From Terebella lapidaria (lineage: Eukaryota > Annelida > Polychaeta > Terebellida > Terebellidae): DNA of 64,000 nucleotides. Positions 48,238-61,400 of the stretch are shown piece by piece. Below the pieces are notes generated by a model, which was not told where the DNA came from, did no database searches, and worked only from the letters and a program-made list of their open reading frames with translations. The stretch covers positions 12,857,177-12,921,176 of the forward strand of contig OX424566.1 of assembly GCA_949152475.1 (NCBI GenBank), given 5' to 3'. Positions within the stretch are counted from its first letter, which is position 1, and each line of letters opens with the position of its first letter. The translations under genes were made by a program, and so were the position numbers.

Positions 48238-48800
48238 GGAGGGTTTCCATGGAAACGGGTGAGTAGGCTACACAGGGATGGGAGTCAGTGCTGAGAAGAA
48301 CTCTAAAATAAATGTTATGCTAAATTTGGTTCAATAGATACATGTATATAGTGGGAACTACATCCATGCAAATCAAATGAGAACAAAACACTTGGGTATG
48401 AATAATTACTATTTGTGTATCAGAAATGTATGATAAATTGGACTAGGAAAAAAACAATTTTGATAGGAAGGAAATTGTTTGTTGTTTCAACAATAATCAT
48501 CACCTGTTGGGTTTCTCCTTTTTCAGGCTGACTTCGTCCATGCGAGAAAGAAGCACGAAGGTCACAGCACAGGCTGGAGTGTGGAACTCAGGGGCCGTTA
48601 TGATATGAAATTTGTTGGAAAGCTGCAGGTCGGCTACTCATCATGACGTTCTAAACCTATTTTCGTTGAACGTAATGATCAACAAATCATGAAGAATATT
48701 GTTAAATGGGAACTGTCTCTCCATGTTGGGATTCAGTTACATAATGGAGCATAATATTATGGAATGCGATTGAATATCCAAATAAAGTTCATGAACACAA
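48238..48800 (+). other. GTF3C5 3' UTR with an intron
   Basis: A strong donor (ACGG|gtgagt) lies at 48258, 21 bases after the stop codon, and a strong acceptor (ctcctttttcag) ends at 48526. AATAAA at 48781-48786 probably ends the transcript. The junction is too near the stop to predict nonsense-mediated decay. Confidence 0.6.
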
Positions 48801-50500
48801 AAAAGTGAATTTTGTTTATTGATGCTATAATAAATACCCCATTCTGTACAAAACGCACAATGTAAGGAACTTTCACGCCTCGGAGGTTTCACACATTCTT
48901 CATATATCTCTCGTAGGATTTAGTATAAAGTTTGTTCTTATATTTGCGATTCAAAATTGTGAGTTTTGGATTTCGTGATGGTTCTGAATCCATTGTTGGA
49001 TAAATACATCATATGTCCTGAATATCCAGCAGAATATGACATTCAATCCTCGAAAAGAATGCTATTTTAGTCATCCCACCCTCCCTATGCTGTCTCTCCC
49101 AGAACACCGTTGCCACCTCGTGAAAGTTCCACCATTATTCCGCCATCGTGAAATATTCTCGGAACACTACCATAGCGTCGTCAAAGTCTCGCCTCCCTTT
49201 GTCATCCCCATTCACGCTCCAATGTTACCTCAAGTTCCAAGAACACTGCTGCCACCTTGTCGGAGTCCCACTAGATGAGACCCCTCTGCCACTTGTTTCA
49301 TTTCACCCGGACAAACATCAGTGTCGGTTTAGTAATTTAAAAAAAAATTTTAAAAATAGAAAACTATAATTTTCAAAATATATAATAACGTTCAAAATAG
49401 TTTAGGACGCATTATGATATTGAGAACATTCATGGGTGCTTTATGATCGTCCAAACATTTATGGCTGCGTTATGATATCAGATCATAGCACTAAAAATCA
49501 TGGTTGCATTATGATCTGCCATGAACCATCATCACGTACTAGAACCACCTGCTACGTCAGAAAAAAACCCAACGCCAACGCAACGCGCTAACTTCAAACA
49601 TGAAAATGGTGAAGCAAATTCTTAATTGTTTTTATTTTGCACATATCCAGCACTTTCCATTAGAACTGAGTGAATTATGTGCTTCAAATGGGAAATCAGA
49701 ACACCAGGGCAGAAAACTTCACATACATTTATACTATCTCACTAGCTTCAAACCAATGTAAACATTTACACTACATACATGTACAACTGATACTCCTACA
49801 AATATGTTCATTCATTTTTATACAATATGTAGTATGAAATATGCCAAGAGGTATACATATTTTCATATACATGGAATGTATATATTTTATATATTAAAAA
49901 AAAAACGTGACAAACATAAACAACTACAGGGGTCCATGTGAGGAAAAAATACTTCACCTTTTGCAAAAAAAAAACCCAAACAAACCCTATATACTTGTAT
50001 CTAGAAATCTTAATTACTTCACAGGTTCAGTCACATGATGAACTGCAATTATTGGGGAATACAGGTACGTAAAAAGTGTTTACGGAAACGGAAGTTTTAT
50101 TTGGGAGGTGTTTTTTCCTCGCAGGGACCACTGTTTACAAAAAACTTAGCGATACCGTGAAGCTCAGCATGTTCCTATTCGATACAATATATACAACTCA
50201 ACAAGTCACCAAATTGAAATCTTACGTGAGTGTATGTATAACCCTCTTACAACACTAACCAATGATTTTTGACAAATATAAAACAAAAATCTGAACTTCA
50301 TGGCAAATTTCAATTTGTTGCTAAAACAAGTTTATCAGAAAACAAGCACCAAAATTATAATGCATTTAGTTATAATACATACTAGAATATCACTGAACAC
50401 AATATTGTACTCCATGAATTGTCTGTGAATTAAAAAACCGGGCCACAACAAAAATACGTAGATAAAAGTGTGAAAAATTGCCACTTTATCGAGCCTGGTG
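48801..50500. other. GTF3C5 / sushi-gene intergenic, convergent 3' ends
   Basis: No exon supported. Around 49080-49260 there are loose repeats of (c/t)cc(c/a)agaacac(c/t)g-tgccacct, and around 49400-49510 of gcattatgata. A minus-strand AATAAA at 50096-50101 may serve the sushi gene. Confidence 0.45.
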
Positions 50501-53500
50501 TCACATGACCTTCCTAAATTTTCCTTCTGGATACGATACTAGACAGGTTGGTATTTGTGTCCATAGGCCGTCGTTACATCGACTTTCTCCGGATTTGGCG
50601 GGCAGTTTGTATCCAGAAGCACAGGTTATATCCAGAACAGCGCTATGCGGTACGTAATACCCTTCTGGATAATTTGTGACCTTGCCATTAGCTATCGTAG
50701 GGACTTCACATAAACCTGCAGAAATTGAAAACATGTATGTGCACCAATATAGAGCGTTTTAATACCCGAGGGGAATGAATCGAGTGAAAATAAATTACGT
50801 ACAGAAGTGTACAATTGTCATTTAACCAGCACCAAGCGATAGCCATTTCATTGACAAAAATTTATGAAGATTCCCAGATTAACCCCAATACCTTTCTCCT
50901 CCCAGCTTCGTAGCTGCTCAAGATCTCCAGCCTCCTTGTCCGCCACTGACCGCACCGCCCTGTTGCTAAGCGACCGCCTGCCCCTGAACAGGTAGATGAT
51001 TTTTGGGTGGCGTTTCTTGACGCAGAACGGCCGCTGGGGCGGGCTCCATTTCCCAGCAACGCACGTAGCCGCCCCTGGACCTACCCTCTTGTACTCCTGT
51101 GATTTGTTGATATATTTCCGCATTTTATTTCAATGATGATGTCCGACGTCACGAAATTATTTGTCCAATACAAAATGGTTTAGCAAATTACACGTGGATT
51201 ATAATATAATATAATATAATATAATATAATATAATATAATATAATATAATATAATATAATATAATATAATATAATATAATATATGTAGAAAAAAAACAAA
51301 TTAACAGTTCAGTGAATTTTGATGGATTCTAACCATATATTTGCATGCACAACTCACCCTGTCGCAGTGGTACTCTATTTTCTGGTTGTGCCAGATATCC
51401 TTGACATAGGAGCCATAGTCAAACTTTCCAGTGACTCCGACCAGATAGATGATGCCATGTAAAAATTCGCCAGGGTGCTCGCATGGAACTGAAACCAATC
51501 GTGTAGAAAAATCAGGCCTACAGAATGAGGTATCAGGGACACACTATCAGGGTGAACAATAATTTGTCAGTATTTTTTTTTCGGGTAAATCTATATCCAT
51601 ACTATAAGGCTATACATGTATACAGGTCCGGTTATCGGACTTACACGTCAAGTAATTATACACCATTTCATATTCAATCTATCGCATAATTCAAATATAA
51701 TTCAAATATTAATCTAAGAAATAGTAGTAAGAAGTACGTATTGATGATTATGTGTAGAAAATGGATAATCATTACAATTGATTATATGGTACTAGGACGA
51801 AAAACACTTATTATTAGGACTTACCTTTTGCGCAGATAGGCACCGCCCCATTCCACTTCCCGTAGTGACACGTGACATACTCCGAGCCAATCAGGAAGAA
51901 ACCCGTGTTACATTTGTAGCGCGCTCTGTCGCCGTGTTGCATCGTGTAAAACCGCACGTGACCGTCCCGGATGTCGTCTGGTCTGGATTTGCACGAGGCT
52001 ACAGCCAGGCAAAAGTAAAGTGTCAGGGACAAAAGTTGTAATGTCTATTCTTTCGTCATAGAATTGAAGTCTCCCAATCTACCCCTATGTTAATTTAGAC
52101 CTGTCATTTAATTTCTGGGTCCGCACACAATTTCGTGCATTTGCTCGGTTTTGTCGTGGCGCAATCTTTCAAAATTAACATCTTTGTGTGAAATACACCC
52201 CCAATGTGTCATCTGGTCTTAAATTACAACAATACTTCCATTCCGGGTGGATGTAAACAGGATCAAATCCTCGAATAAGCTCAGATTCTCGAGAATCTGA
52301 GGGGGGGCTAGATTGCCAACTTCTAACATGGGGCTAGATTGCCAACTTCTTCAATTATTGCGATAGAAGTCTGAAATTTGGTAGCAAATTGCCGTTTGTA
52401 TCTGCGGTGAAGTATGCCAAGTTATAGAACGATACCATTTAGCAGTGCAAAGATATCGTCAAAAACCGGTGTAAACAAGTTAGAAAAATCAGAGTATAGG
52501 CTCATATCGCCTACTGAACCATCCATTTTCAATTTTTAGGATGCAGTTTATAGTCAGACAGATACAGATTTCATTGATTTGTCAAAATGCTCGTGATTAC
52601 TCCGGGCCCGAAGATTGCAAGAGACACTAGAAACTAGCTCTCACAACTTTTTCATCACGCACATCGGGTATTCCATACAGTAAAAACTCCGCACAACGAA
52701 CACCCCGCTATACCGGACCCCCTATACTCCGACCACCGCTCTCGGATCCTTACCAGGCACACAGACGGGTGGGATTGTCCACGTGCCATTGTAACACTTG
52801 GGGTACTCCGTGCTATTCCTCTCCTCGCCCTCAGGGCAGTCATACTGTAAGTCGTATCCATGCTCCCAGTAGAGCCCGGTTATCGTGTTGTTAGAGATCG
52901 CAGGGACACGGCATTTGTCTGAGAGGGAACAGGCAGCATATTAGCGGGTATTTGATGTATATTTGTCAGTGATACATTTAGCTCATCTCGCCAGTTTTAA
53001 AGCTACTGTCTTAGAATGTATGCAATATTTTTTTTCAAAACTAAACTTTTGTGCAACACATCTAAATGCAAGATAACAAAATGGTGTGCTCAATGATTTT
53101 GACCATTACAAATGTCCGAGTTGTCTTTTCATCCGTTTCAATACACATTTTGTACCGGTTTTGTGTATAAACAATCGAAGTGTATCCATCAAACCCGAAT
53201 GTAAACAAATGCTCAAATCGCGCTTAAAAGTCCACATCGAGTACATTTCCCAGTTCGTATGTTCATATGGAATCCTATATAGTGTAGTAATGAGAAAATA
53301 GTCAGTGATATACCATGAGGTACGTGGAATTTTCAGTCTATCTCGCACTTCTATGCTTTGTTCACATCTGCGTGTGATGGATACAGTGCCTGTATTCACG
53401 CGAGAACCGCCTGTTAAAATGAGCAAAATTTCCCTGAGTACTGGTTATAGTCATTACGTATTGATGTGAGTGCGTCTAATTCAGTTAATTTAGCATGTTT

Positions 53501-56500
53501 AATATGAAATATAGTTTCCAAAAAGTATTGACTGGTTTTGAAGGCAGTTGCTTCAACCTTCTCTCCTGGCGGTTTTAATCTTCTCTCGTGGCTTGGGCGA
53601 TGGAGGAGACAAATTTGAAGACGATAATTGGATACTGATGGGCTACTGTCCAGAAGGCTGAAATCACTTCAAATTTGCATTGACGTTGAAAACTATGGAT
53701 TGTGCGTCTTTACATGATAAGCTCATCTGAATGTCATTTCCAGGTCGATCAAATACATTGTACTACTGTTGTGTGAACTTACTCCAGCACGTTGGTAACG
53801 GTATGGACCACGTCCCGTCTTGTTGACACATCGTCTCAATCCCCTTCCCTTCAAACGTCGTGCGACCGTTGCATCTAAACGAAACAGACCACGCACAAAG
53901 AATTTCAATTGTTTGGATTCGCTACAGTATTTCAATACAATACACATGTGAACATACAAACAAGTCAAAGTAGTAGTTTTTAAAACAAAGTCCATTACGT
54001 ATCGACTACAAACCTCGTATTATTCGGACAAAGCTTGTAAGTGTTTCCATATTTAGGCATCACCGTGAACTCACGCGTATTTTAGCCGCTCACCTGAACT
54101 TTATGATGGAGTTATATGTGGTGCCCTCAATATCCAAGTAACCGTTTATGAGAGGTCCCGGGATTCCACAGTCTACCTCTGTGGTGTGAAGTGTCACCCA
54201 TTAGCTTACATAAACCCCATCTACATGTATATGTCAATATGTGAACCCATTATTCAGTGCAGAGTTTCGTACTTTGATGTCGGACATCCAAGTGCAACTG
54301 TGAGCGTTTATTTTGTGACTATGAAATGTTGAATACTATGGAATCATTGTGGTATCCTGCAGTTTGCTAGCTTCCCATCTATTGGGAATTCGCCGCAATT
54401 GAAATAAGCCAACACAAGGACCTTACGTTCACAGTAGACCTCCTTCCCCGTCCAGGTTCCGTCAGTGCGACATTTCCTCCGAGAATCCCCGATGATCTTG
54501 AAGCCCTCCAGACACTGGAAGAACGCCACGCCTCCGTATGCCCGGTCCAGGCCCCGCACCGTGCCGTTCGCTGGTCTAGCCAGGACTGGACACTTGATTG
54601 CTGGAATCGGAGGGATATAATTCAATGCAATAGTAGTACTAGTACCACGAATGAGTTTCAGTCGTTGTACTTTTGATGAGAAACAAAATGCATCCAACAT
54701 TACTTTTGGTCATGCACATTTTGATGAGCCGAATGTGGGGCAAGAAATTAATAGGTACTTCATTGTAACCATGGAGACTCACGGTGACAGAGAGGGGTTC
54801 GGCCTGACCATTGTCCGTTGGCCTGGCAGGTGCGCACGCCCGTAGGCGAGGGCAGGGTGGGGTCCATCATACGGTACCCCTCCAGACAGACGTACTTCAC
54901 TTGGAAAGGGTACACAAACACGTTGCCATGGCGATCTGAGTTCTCCACCTTGCCCGGATGTCCACAGGAAATCGCTGAAAAAATTAAAAATTGGCTCTGG
55001 TGATTATCTGACGTTTTCATCATTGAAAAATCAACAGATTGTCCACCACATATGGACAGATTACTTACTGGTTCATATGATATATAATCGGTGAGCGGAA
55101 TTAAGTTAGATAGTGTAGCATTCTATTTATTATGCTCGTTGTTTATGTTGCTTTTTGATACCCACAATTAGATCTACATTTTTTTCTACATCTTGTGAAA
55201 TCAAAATAAATTGATGGGAATGAATAAATCAATATCAATTAGATTGATAATTCGTTGAGTTAGAGTTACAATCAGTTTCCTGCATACTCACGAGAGCAAG
55301 ACATTTTGGGGCCCCACCAGCGTCCCTCTCCTATACAGCGGGCCCTGTTGAACCCGTGCATGATGTAGCCGTGCTCACACCGGTACTGTACCTCCGTGCC
55401 CAGGGGGAACAGCGCCATCCCCATCGGGGTCTTGTGCTTGGCGAACGGCACCCAGGGCGGCAGCTTGCACTGGGCCACTGGAGAGGGAAGGGGGGGGGGG
55501 GGTATGTTGATTCGGGGAATTAAATGACAAAGCTTCCAAAATCGAACTAACGACAAAGTGTGTTAACCTTAGGCCTACTATCGGTTTATTCGCAATGATA
55601 TATATATCGTGCCATTAAAAGACATCTATGACCCATACTGATACTAAATCGGTCTATTAAAAACAAAACTATACAGTGTGAAAAAAAAAGAAATGAATTT
55701 CATGAGAGATTAATACATTATTGATGAAAATGTGCAGTTGGGATAATGTTTAGCAATACTAAAAACCCTTTTGAACAAAGAGTAAGCCTACCGGTAATTG
55801 TTTTTTTGTTCTGATATCTACTATAGCTATAGTGTTCGCTCTGGACAATCACATCTGTATCACGATTTCGTCAAGTGGTACCGTTATGAGGTGTTAAGCT
55901 TGGACGTATTGTGGTAAAATTTTGGCATTCATTTTAGATGGATGTTCAAATGTGCCGTTACTATTGGAGACAAAACTGTGAATCCCTATATATATCGACA
56001 TTCCTATTTATGACATGTGACCTCGAATGCTAGAATTTAGGATGACATTAAGTCACTTTGTAACCGCCCCAACCTTTCAGTGCAAATATTCGTACCCATG
56101 TATACTGAAAATATGCCCCTGTCGTTCGCATCTTGAGATGCTACTTTATCTACAGTGAATTTTGTTACAGATAAAATTAATAGAATAGAACAGTATCCAT
56201 TCCCCAAATCACTCAGAGAATTCCTAGTGTCCACTGATTTCTACAACAAAATTAATGGGGTTTTCGACTTTGTTTTGTGTCGAGCTATCAATCAACAAAC
56301 AGGGGGTACGGTTATTTCCCATGTTCCAATAAATCGCGATCAAATCGGTCATTTGATTGACGACGCAACGCAATTGCCATTGTCTGCAGGGGAATTGGGC
56401 GTGGCATAAGAAGAAAACTGACGCTGTGATTCAATTCGATGTAACGTTGCTTTCAGAGAGGATAATGTTATGACAACCATAAAATACCCCCAGTCATTGT

Positions 56501-58476
56501 GCACAAATCCCTGTTGTTCTACATGAAAGCGGAAATGTTCTGAACTAACGTTGCCTCGACTCGATGGATGCATTACTTTAAGTTTGTTGCTGATGGTCAT
56601 GTTATCACTGTAACTCACAAGTTATATATAATGAATAAATTTTGATACATTACCCTCAATCTTTCGTTTTACTATATATACCCCCGTCTATCGTGAAATG
56701 AAACGGCTCTCTAAGATGAATGCATTCATTCAGAGGTTGTAGTTTATTCCACACCTTATCACATTTTGCAATCTCCAAGCGAGTTCTTATCTATCTCGGG
56801 CCAATTGTGTCCATGTAATAGTGTCTCGAAGTTTAATACGATTTGGGCAAATCCGAAATCTCTTTGTCTTGCTTTGTGCGCAAAGGGTATAGAAACCTAT
56901 GCATCTTAATGCTTTCTATGTAGTAATAACTCGCGATAAAATCACGGTTCTGGGACCGTTGTTACCACAAGAAAGGCGACGCCCTAACCACTAAGGGAGT
57001 GGCATAACTTCAAGCGTCATGGTTACAAAATGATTGTCAATGCATGGTAAATATCTATGGAATATCCCATAACCTTCTACAGGGAAAAACGAAAGTTTCT
57101 GAGCCAGTCCACCAAATCTTATATATGTTTAGAACCCACAAATACAATGTAAAGTCTATATTTGCCACCCACGCGATAGTAAGGTTTTTTCTCCCTGAGA
57201 AGAAGCTATAAATCGATTTTCGTGTAGAAACATTATTCCTTGCATTGTCATAATGTTACATTGTCTATAATTGACTTTTATCAATTGTTTTAACTGTGTA
57301 TGTAGAAAATTGATAAGGCAAGGGGCATCTGTGTTTTCTCAACTATTATCGCTATCGATATACGTAAAATGTTTATTTTCGGCGTTTCAAATGCCAATAT
57401 ATCGGGGGATATCCTGTTTTATCCGTGATATACTTTCCCTTTACAAGAGGGGCGCAAGATCTCACAGAGTGAGAATTATCATAGGCCAGGCTATTTTGTT
57501 TCACGCATTTCCTTCCAGCATTAATTAAATTATTACCGTTCTCCCATCCTTAGGATGATTCAAATAGTGCACGCAAGCATGCATAGAACTCTTCAGATGT
57601 CAAATTTGAGAGCAACTCATGCAAAAAATATTCTGTTTGTTTTAACCTACGAATTGTCAGATGGAATACTCTTACTGTTGAATTTCGTATATAGTTTATA
57701 GTTTACCATAATATACGGTAGATTTCTCAGTAATACACACACCGTTGGTTTCACAGGTAGGAAGTACAACGCTCCACTGTCCATCTCCTCTACATATGCT
57801 CTCCATAGCGCCTTCCAACACAAACCCCTCCACACACACGAAGCGGATCCTTGCGCCGAAAGTATAACTCCCTTTCTTGTTAGCCTTCGTGTCGATGAGC
57901 ACGTGGCCATTCTCGATCTTACCAGGCTGTGGGCAAGGTTTCTCTGTAAAATAAGTAACATAAAGAAATGATTTATTGTTTGGTGCCACATGTGGAGCAG
58001 GAAAAGTATTTGCATGCTTGGTGACACAAAGTACAAGCATGTAATGAACTTGTACAAAATATTAGTGTATGCACCAACTGTGTGGTATGTTATTGTTGTT
58101 GTTGTTTTGTTGTTGTTGTTGTTGATGATGATGCCATTTTCACTGTTGCTGATCATGATGTTTATTTTGTTTCGCAGGAAAAAAAAAAGGTTTTACTGTA
58201 TATATTGTAGCAAACTCAGGAAGAACAGTTTGACCGAATATATTGGAAACCTTTACAGCTACTTAAAAATACTTAATATATTTGAATTTTCTAAAATTCT
58301 AACATAGAGACACATACTTGGTTTGACACAGGACATTCCACAAGGGAAGTCGCAGAGACATTTCCTCCTGGATTTGCAGTCATCGTCAATTAGACACTTC
58401 TTGGCGCAGTGGCGCCCCCTGGCGAGTTCTGGATCACGTGGACACGTCGGATGGTTGACGAACGGACGCGCGCCAT
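50501..58476 (-). CDS. WAP-like plus nine sushi (CCP) domains, LEV-9/Hasp-like; 5' end missing
   Basis: Twelve exons in phase, about 660 residues: 58318-58476, 57743-57943, 55292-55477, 54783-54974, 54427-54600, 54094-54178, 53783-53874, 52754-52918, 51825-51998, 51358-51488, 50892-51096, 50501-50715 (stop TGA). The first exon is an eight-Cys WAP-like domain (RGRHCAKKCLIDDDCKSRR, then CLCDFPCGMSCVKP). Then come nine CCP domains, most one per exon with the family's four Cys and Trp; CCP5 and CCP8 are split by an intron. Between CCP8 and CCP9 is a basic linker with RGRR. A WAP domain before a row of CCPs is the layout of C. elegans LEV-9 and insect Hasp, secreted synaptic scaffolds that hold receptor clusters. 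The phase-1 start of the first exon demands an upstream signal-peptide exon, which I could not find to 64 kb. Orthology is inference from architecture. Confidence 0.88.
51199..51284. repeat. (ATAAT)n microsatellite, about 16 copies
   Basis: Perfect pentanucleotide run in an intron between the two exons of CCP8. Confidence 0.98.
52060..52450. repeat. Dispersed repeat related to 17.1 and 23.6 kb
   Basis: Shares words such as agaagtctgaaat-tggt, aaattgcc-ttt and cc-atgttaa with those copies. It also contains an 18 bp palindrome (cagattctcgagaatctg) at 52282-52299 and a doubled word ggggctagattgccaactt. Lies in the intron after CCP6. Confidence 0.5.
52678..52740 (-). mobile_element. pogo/Tigger-like terminal fragment next to a splice donor
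   Basis: On the plus strand, TA then cagtaaaaactccgcacaac and gaacaccccgctataccgg, a pogo-type end like that at 26929. It stops about 13 bp from the donor of the CCP6 exon (52754). No partner terminus seen. Confidence 0.5.
55503..57742. other. Large intron of the sushi gene
   Basis: Between the exons of CCP1 and CCP2. Apart from the retroelement remnant at 56155-56300 I see no recognisable content. Confidence 0.5.
56155..56300 (+). mobile_element. Degraded LTR (Gypsy-type) reverse-transcriptase fragment
   Basis: A short stretch resembles the part of Gypsy polyproteins just after the reverse transcriptase (text YPFPKSLREFL). It is a small broken remnant; no LTRs, integrase or gag were seen nearby. 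Lies in an intron of the sushi gene. Old and inactive. Confidence 0.35.
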
Positions 58477-61400
58477 CTGTCGGGGACAAAGTAGAATGAA
58501 GTAGATATCCAATCTTGAGAAAAGTTTTTGTTTGTTTTGTAACTCATAACTTTTTCTATTGTGTAACGCATAATCATTAGAACTTGCCCTAATTCATCTG
58601 AATACAAAATGATGTCATATTACCATACTGCGATAACGCAAATGTTTTTAAAATGGTATGTCCCAATATGAAACCCACTGCTAACAATCCAGACAATTAT
58701 GATCAATAACCGGGTTACCAGTTTAACATCATACTGTGCATGATAAGTGGCATCCAAATATAGTCAGCTCAAGTTATTCTAGTTTATTATAAGTCCTTTA
58801 TCAGGTAACAGACTAAATTTGTCTGAACTGAGGAGCAATAAAACGACTTTGCAATCCCTGACAAGGAAACTACTCGATCGTAGGTTCACTTCATGTGAAA
58901 GCTACAGGTTTCTTTGTCATCCCATAGAAATATGAAACGTTACATTCCTGACAGTGTCGTCTGTGGAAATTAACTGCGTATAATCATGAAAGACTCATTA
59001 ATCAAATCAAAGTGTAGTGTCATCGCATGCGATATTTGTTCTTGCCAAGGATGATGGGAATTGAAAGAGTGGATAAAAAAACATGATTTTGAAATCGCGT
59101 AAAAAAGAATAATTGGTGCTGATCAAATTGTTATACGAGATGTTATCATTAATTGTTGGAACATAGAAGGAAATTTATTATAATACTAGTAACGAAAAGC
59201 CTTGTATTTATAGTGTTAACTGCCCCAATGTTTGTTTTCGGATGCTTGGCTATTTTGCCATTGACCATCTGATGGTACAGTATTATGTTTACACAATGTG
59301 CAATTTTTTATCCTATCGTGTTTGTCAGGTTTGTTACATGAGATTGATTTTATTTCTTTGTAGCGTTCATGAAAAGCAGAAGAAAATGATTGAACGTTTG
59401 TCACTTTGTGTATTCGTTCCGGAAACCTTTTCGGTACAAAGCCCACAATAAGTCTACGTGCATTGCAAAAAAACTCAAGTTTTCTCCCGAGCTTGTAACC
59501 TATTCTCCACCAGAATACATGTTACTACACAGAAATATAAAGTTCCTGTTTATGTCGATTTGTACGTCACAGGACAAACGCTGACATATTATTCTATGAA
59601 TATACATGTGTTTAAGCTAAAGAGTAGGTCTAAAATTAAGGTTTGGCGGATCGGGATATCAGAAAGTCGAATGAATTCCTTCATAAAAGATACGTTTATT
59701 ATTCTTATTACCCGTTACTCCGCTCCTAAAATATAACAGTGGAATCCACTTCACTCAGACCTCTTTGATCATGCCTGATCGAGGTCAGACGTTCAATTAG
59801 TCTCAATTACAGATCGAACAAGCAAGTTTGCGATTCCCCGTTCGACCTAAAACTTTAGCATGTACAATGTACATGTAACGTTTGACGGGGAATTTGTAGC
59901 AATAGTATTTCTGTCGGAGTTGATTCGGTACACTGTACTTTTTAGAGGGGTGTTTGATGGTTACAACACCCCTGTGAAGGTATACACAGGGGTTAACAAC
60001 GTCTTGGACATTCGTGCATGGTGCAATGTTTTGTTTTAAGTTTTTGTATGTGAGAGTGAATATAAGTTATATTGAATATAAAATTGAATGAGAGAAATAT
60101 CATTGATATGCGTACCTCATACTATTAAGTGTAACCATATTCTCTCCCTTGGAAAAAAAACAATGCAATTCTTGAATATTATGATATATATTTTCATTGC
60201 CATATGATATATGTGATAAGAAATATTGTTTCCTTGGATATATCTAATCATCAAAGGAATTAAAATGAAACAATATATTGGAACATATTGTCCCAAATGG
60301 AAACCAGAAACATATGAAACTGGTATGACCTCACTGTGAATTGCACTGCGTTTTTTTTCCTTTGGAAGTTTGCCATAAATGTCCTATCACTTATGACTTG
60401 TAAGTCATTCAGTTACCTGTAACCATTATTTCCTTGTGAAGACAACAACAATCTTGCTACATATGTCTTTAAACATGACAGCCTTCTTGTGGAAAATATA
60501 CTACTAGCCCGGGGCCTGAAGAGCGGCAGAGTGCAATATACGACAAAAACAAACTTTCCTTTGTTTTCTTTTCATCATAAAATTATCCCAATGTTTTCAT
60601 ATTTTCACACACAAACTGGAATGAAGCAATAAATGCCATGTTACATGTAATAACAATTACAATTACTGTACGAAACGATTATTTAAATATGTACATGCAA
60701 ATTTGATTAGAAAAACAATAGCGTATCTGTCTTGTAATTTTACTCCTCTATGAAGAAAAGTGGTCAGCTATTTGTTTACCCAGGTATGAGTTCAACACTT
60801 CGCTCGTAACGGATTCACGACTTTATGCTAACCAAACACAGGTTTATTCCTCAGTACACAAAAGTAATTGTAGACACGGAAAAATGATGCAACTCTTCTC
60901 TTGTTAGCGGTATATTCCACTTACTATTCTTTGAAAGACAATTTCTAAATTTCACAAGTAAATGTTGAATCATGAACGGTATTTGGTTCTGTTTGTCAAA
61001 GTATCTGTTTGTTCACAAACGTTTTCTGTTCTACGGTGTACTTTTGTTTCTCAAAAATGTTATTGTAATATTTTGTAGCCATCGCCACTTTGATCTTTTA
61101 ATATTCAATCAATTATTCATCAGTCATCGACTGCAACATAATCGATCTCTTAAAGTTTAGTGTCCTAAACAATTACATGAATGAAGCCAGTTAATGGATC
61201 AGTTTTTTTTTCATCAAGATCCTGGATTTTGCGGATAAAAAATAGTCACATTGGGTAACATCCAAAATGTCACAATTTTGCACCTCTGCCTTTGAACATT
61301 GCGTGGTTAAATGTCACATATCATGTAAGATATCACCTCAACACCAGCACAACAAGGGAACAGTTACAGTCATCAATCGACGCCCATGTAAATTATGAAC

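Noticed and set aside
53106-53426. 106-aa minus-strand frame within the sushi gene
   Set aside because: Lacks the CCP cysteine pattern and splice sites in phase with the neighbouring exons.
56155-56409. 85-aa plus-strand frame as a host gene
   Set aside because: Text resembles a Gypsy-type polyprotein fragment; treated as an old retroelement remnant.
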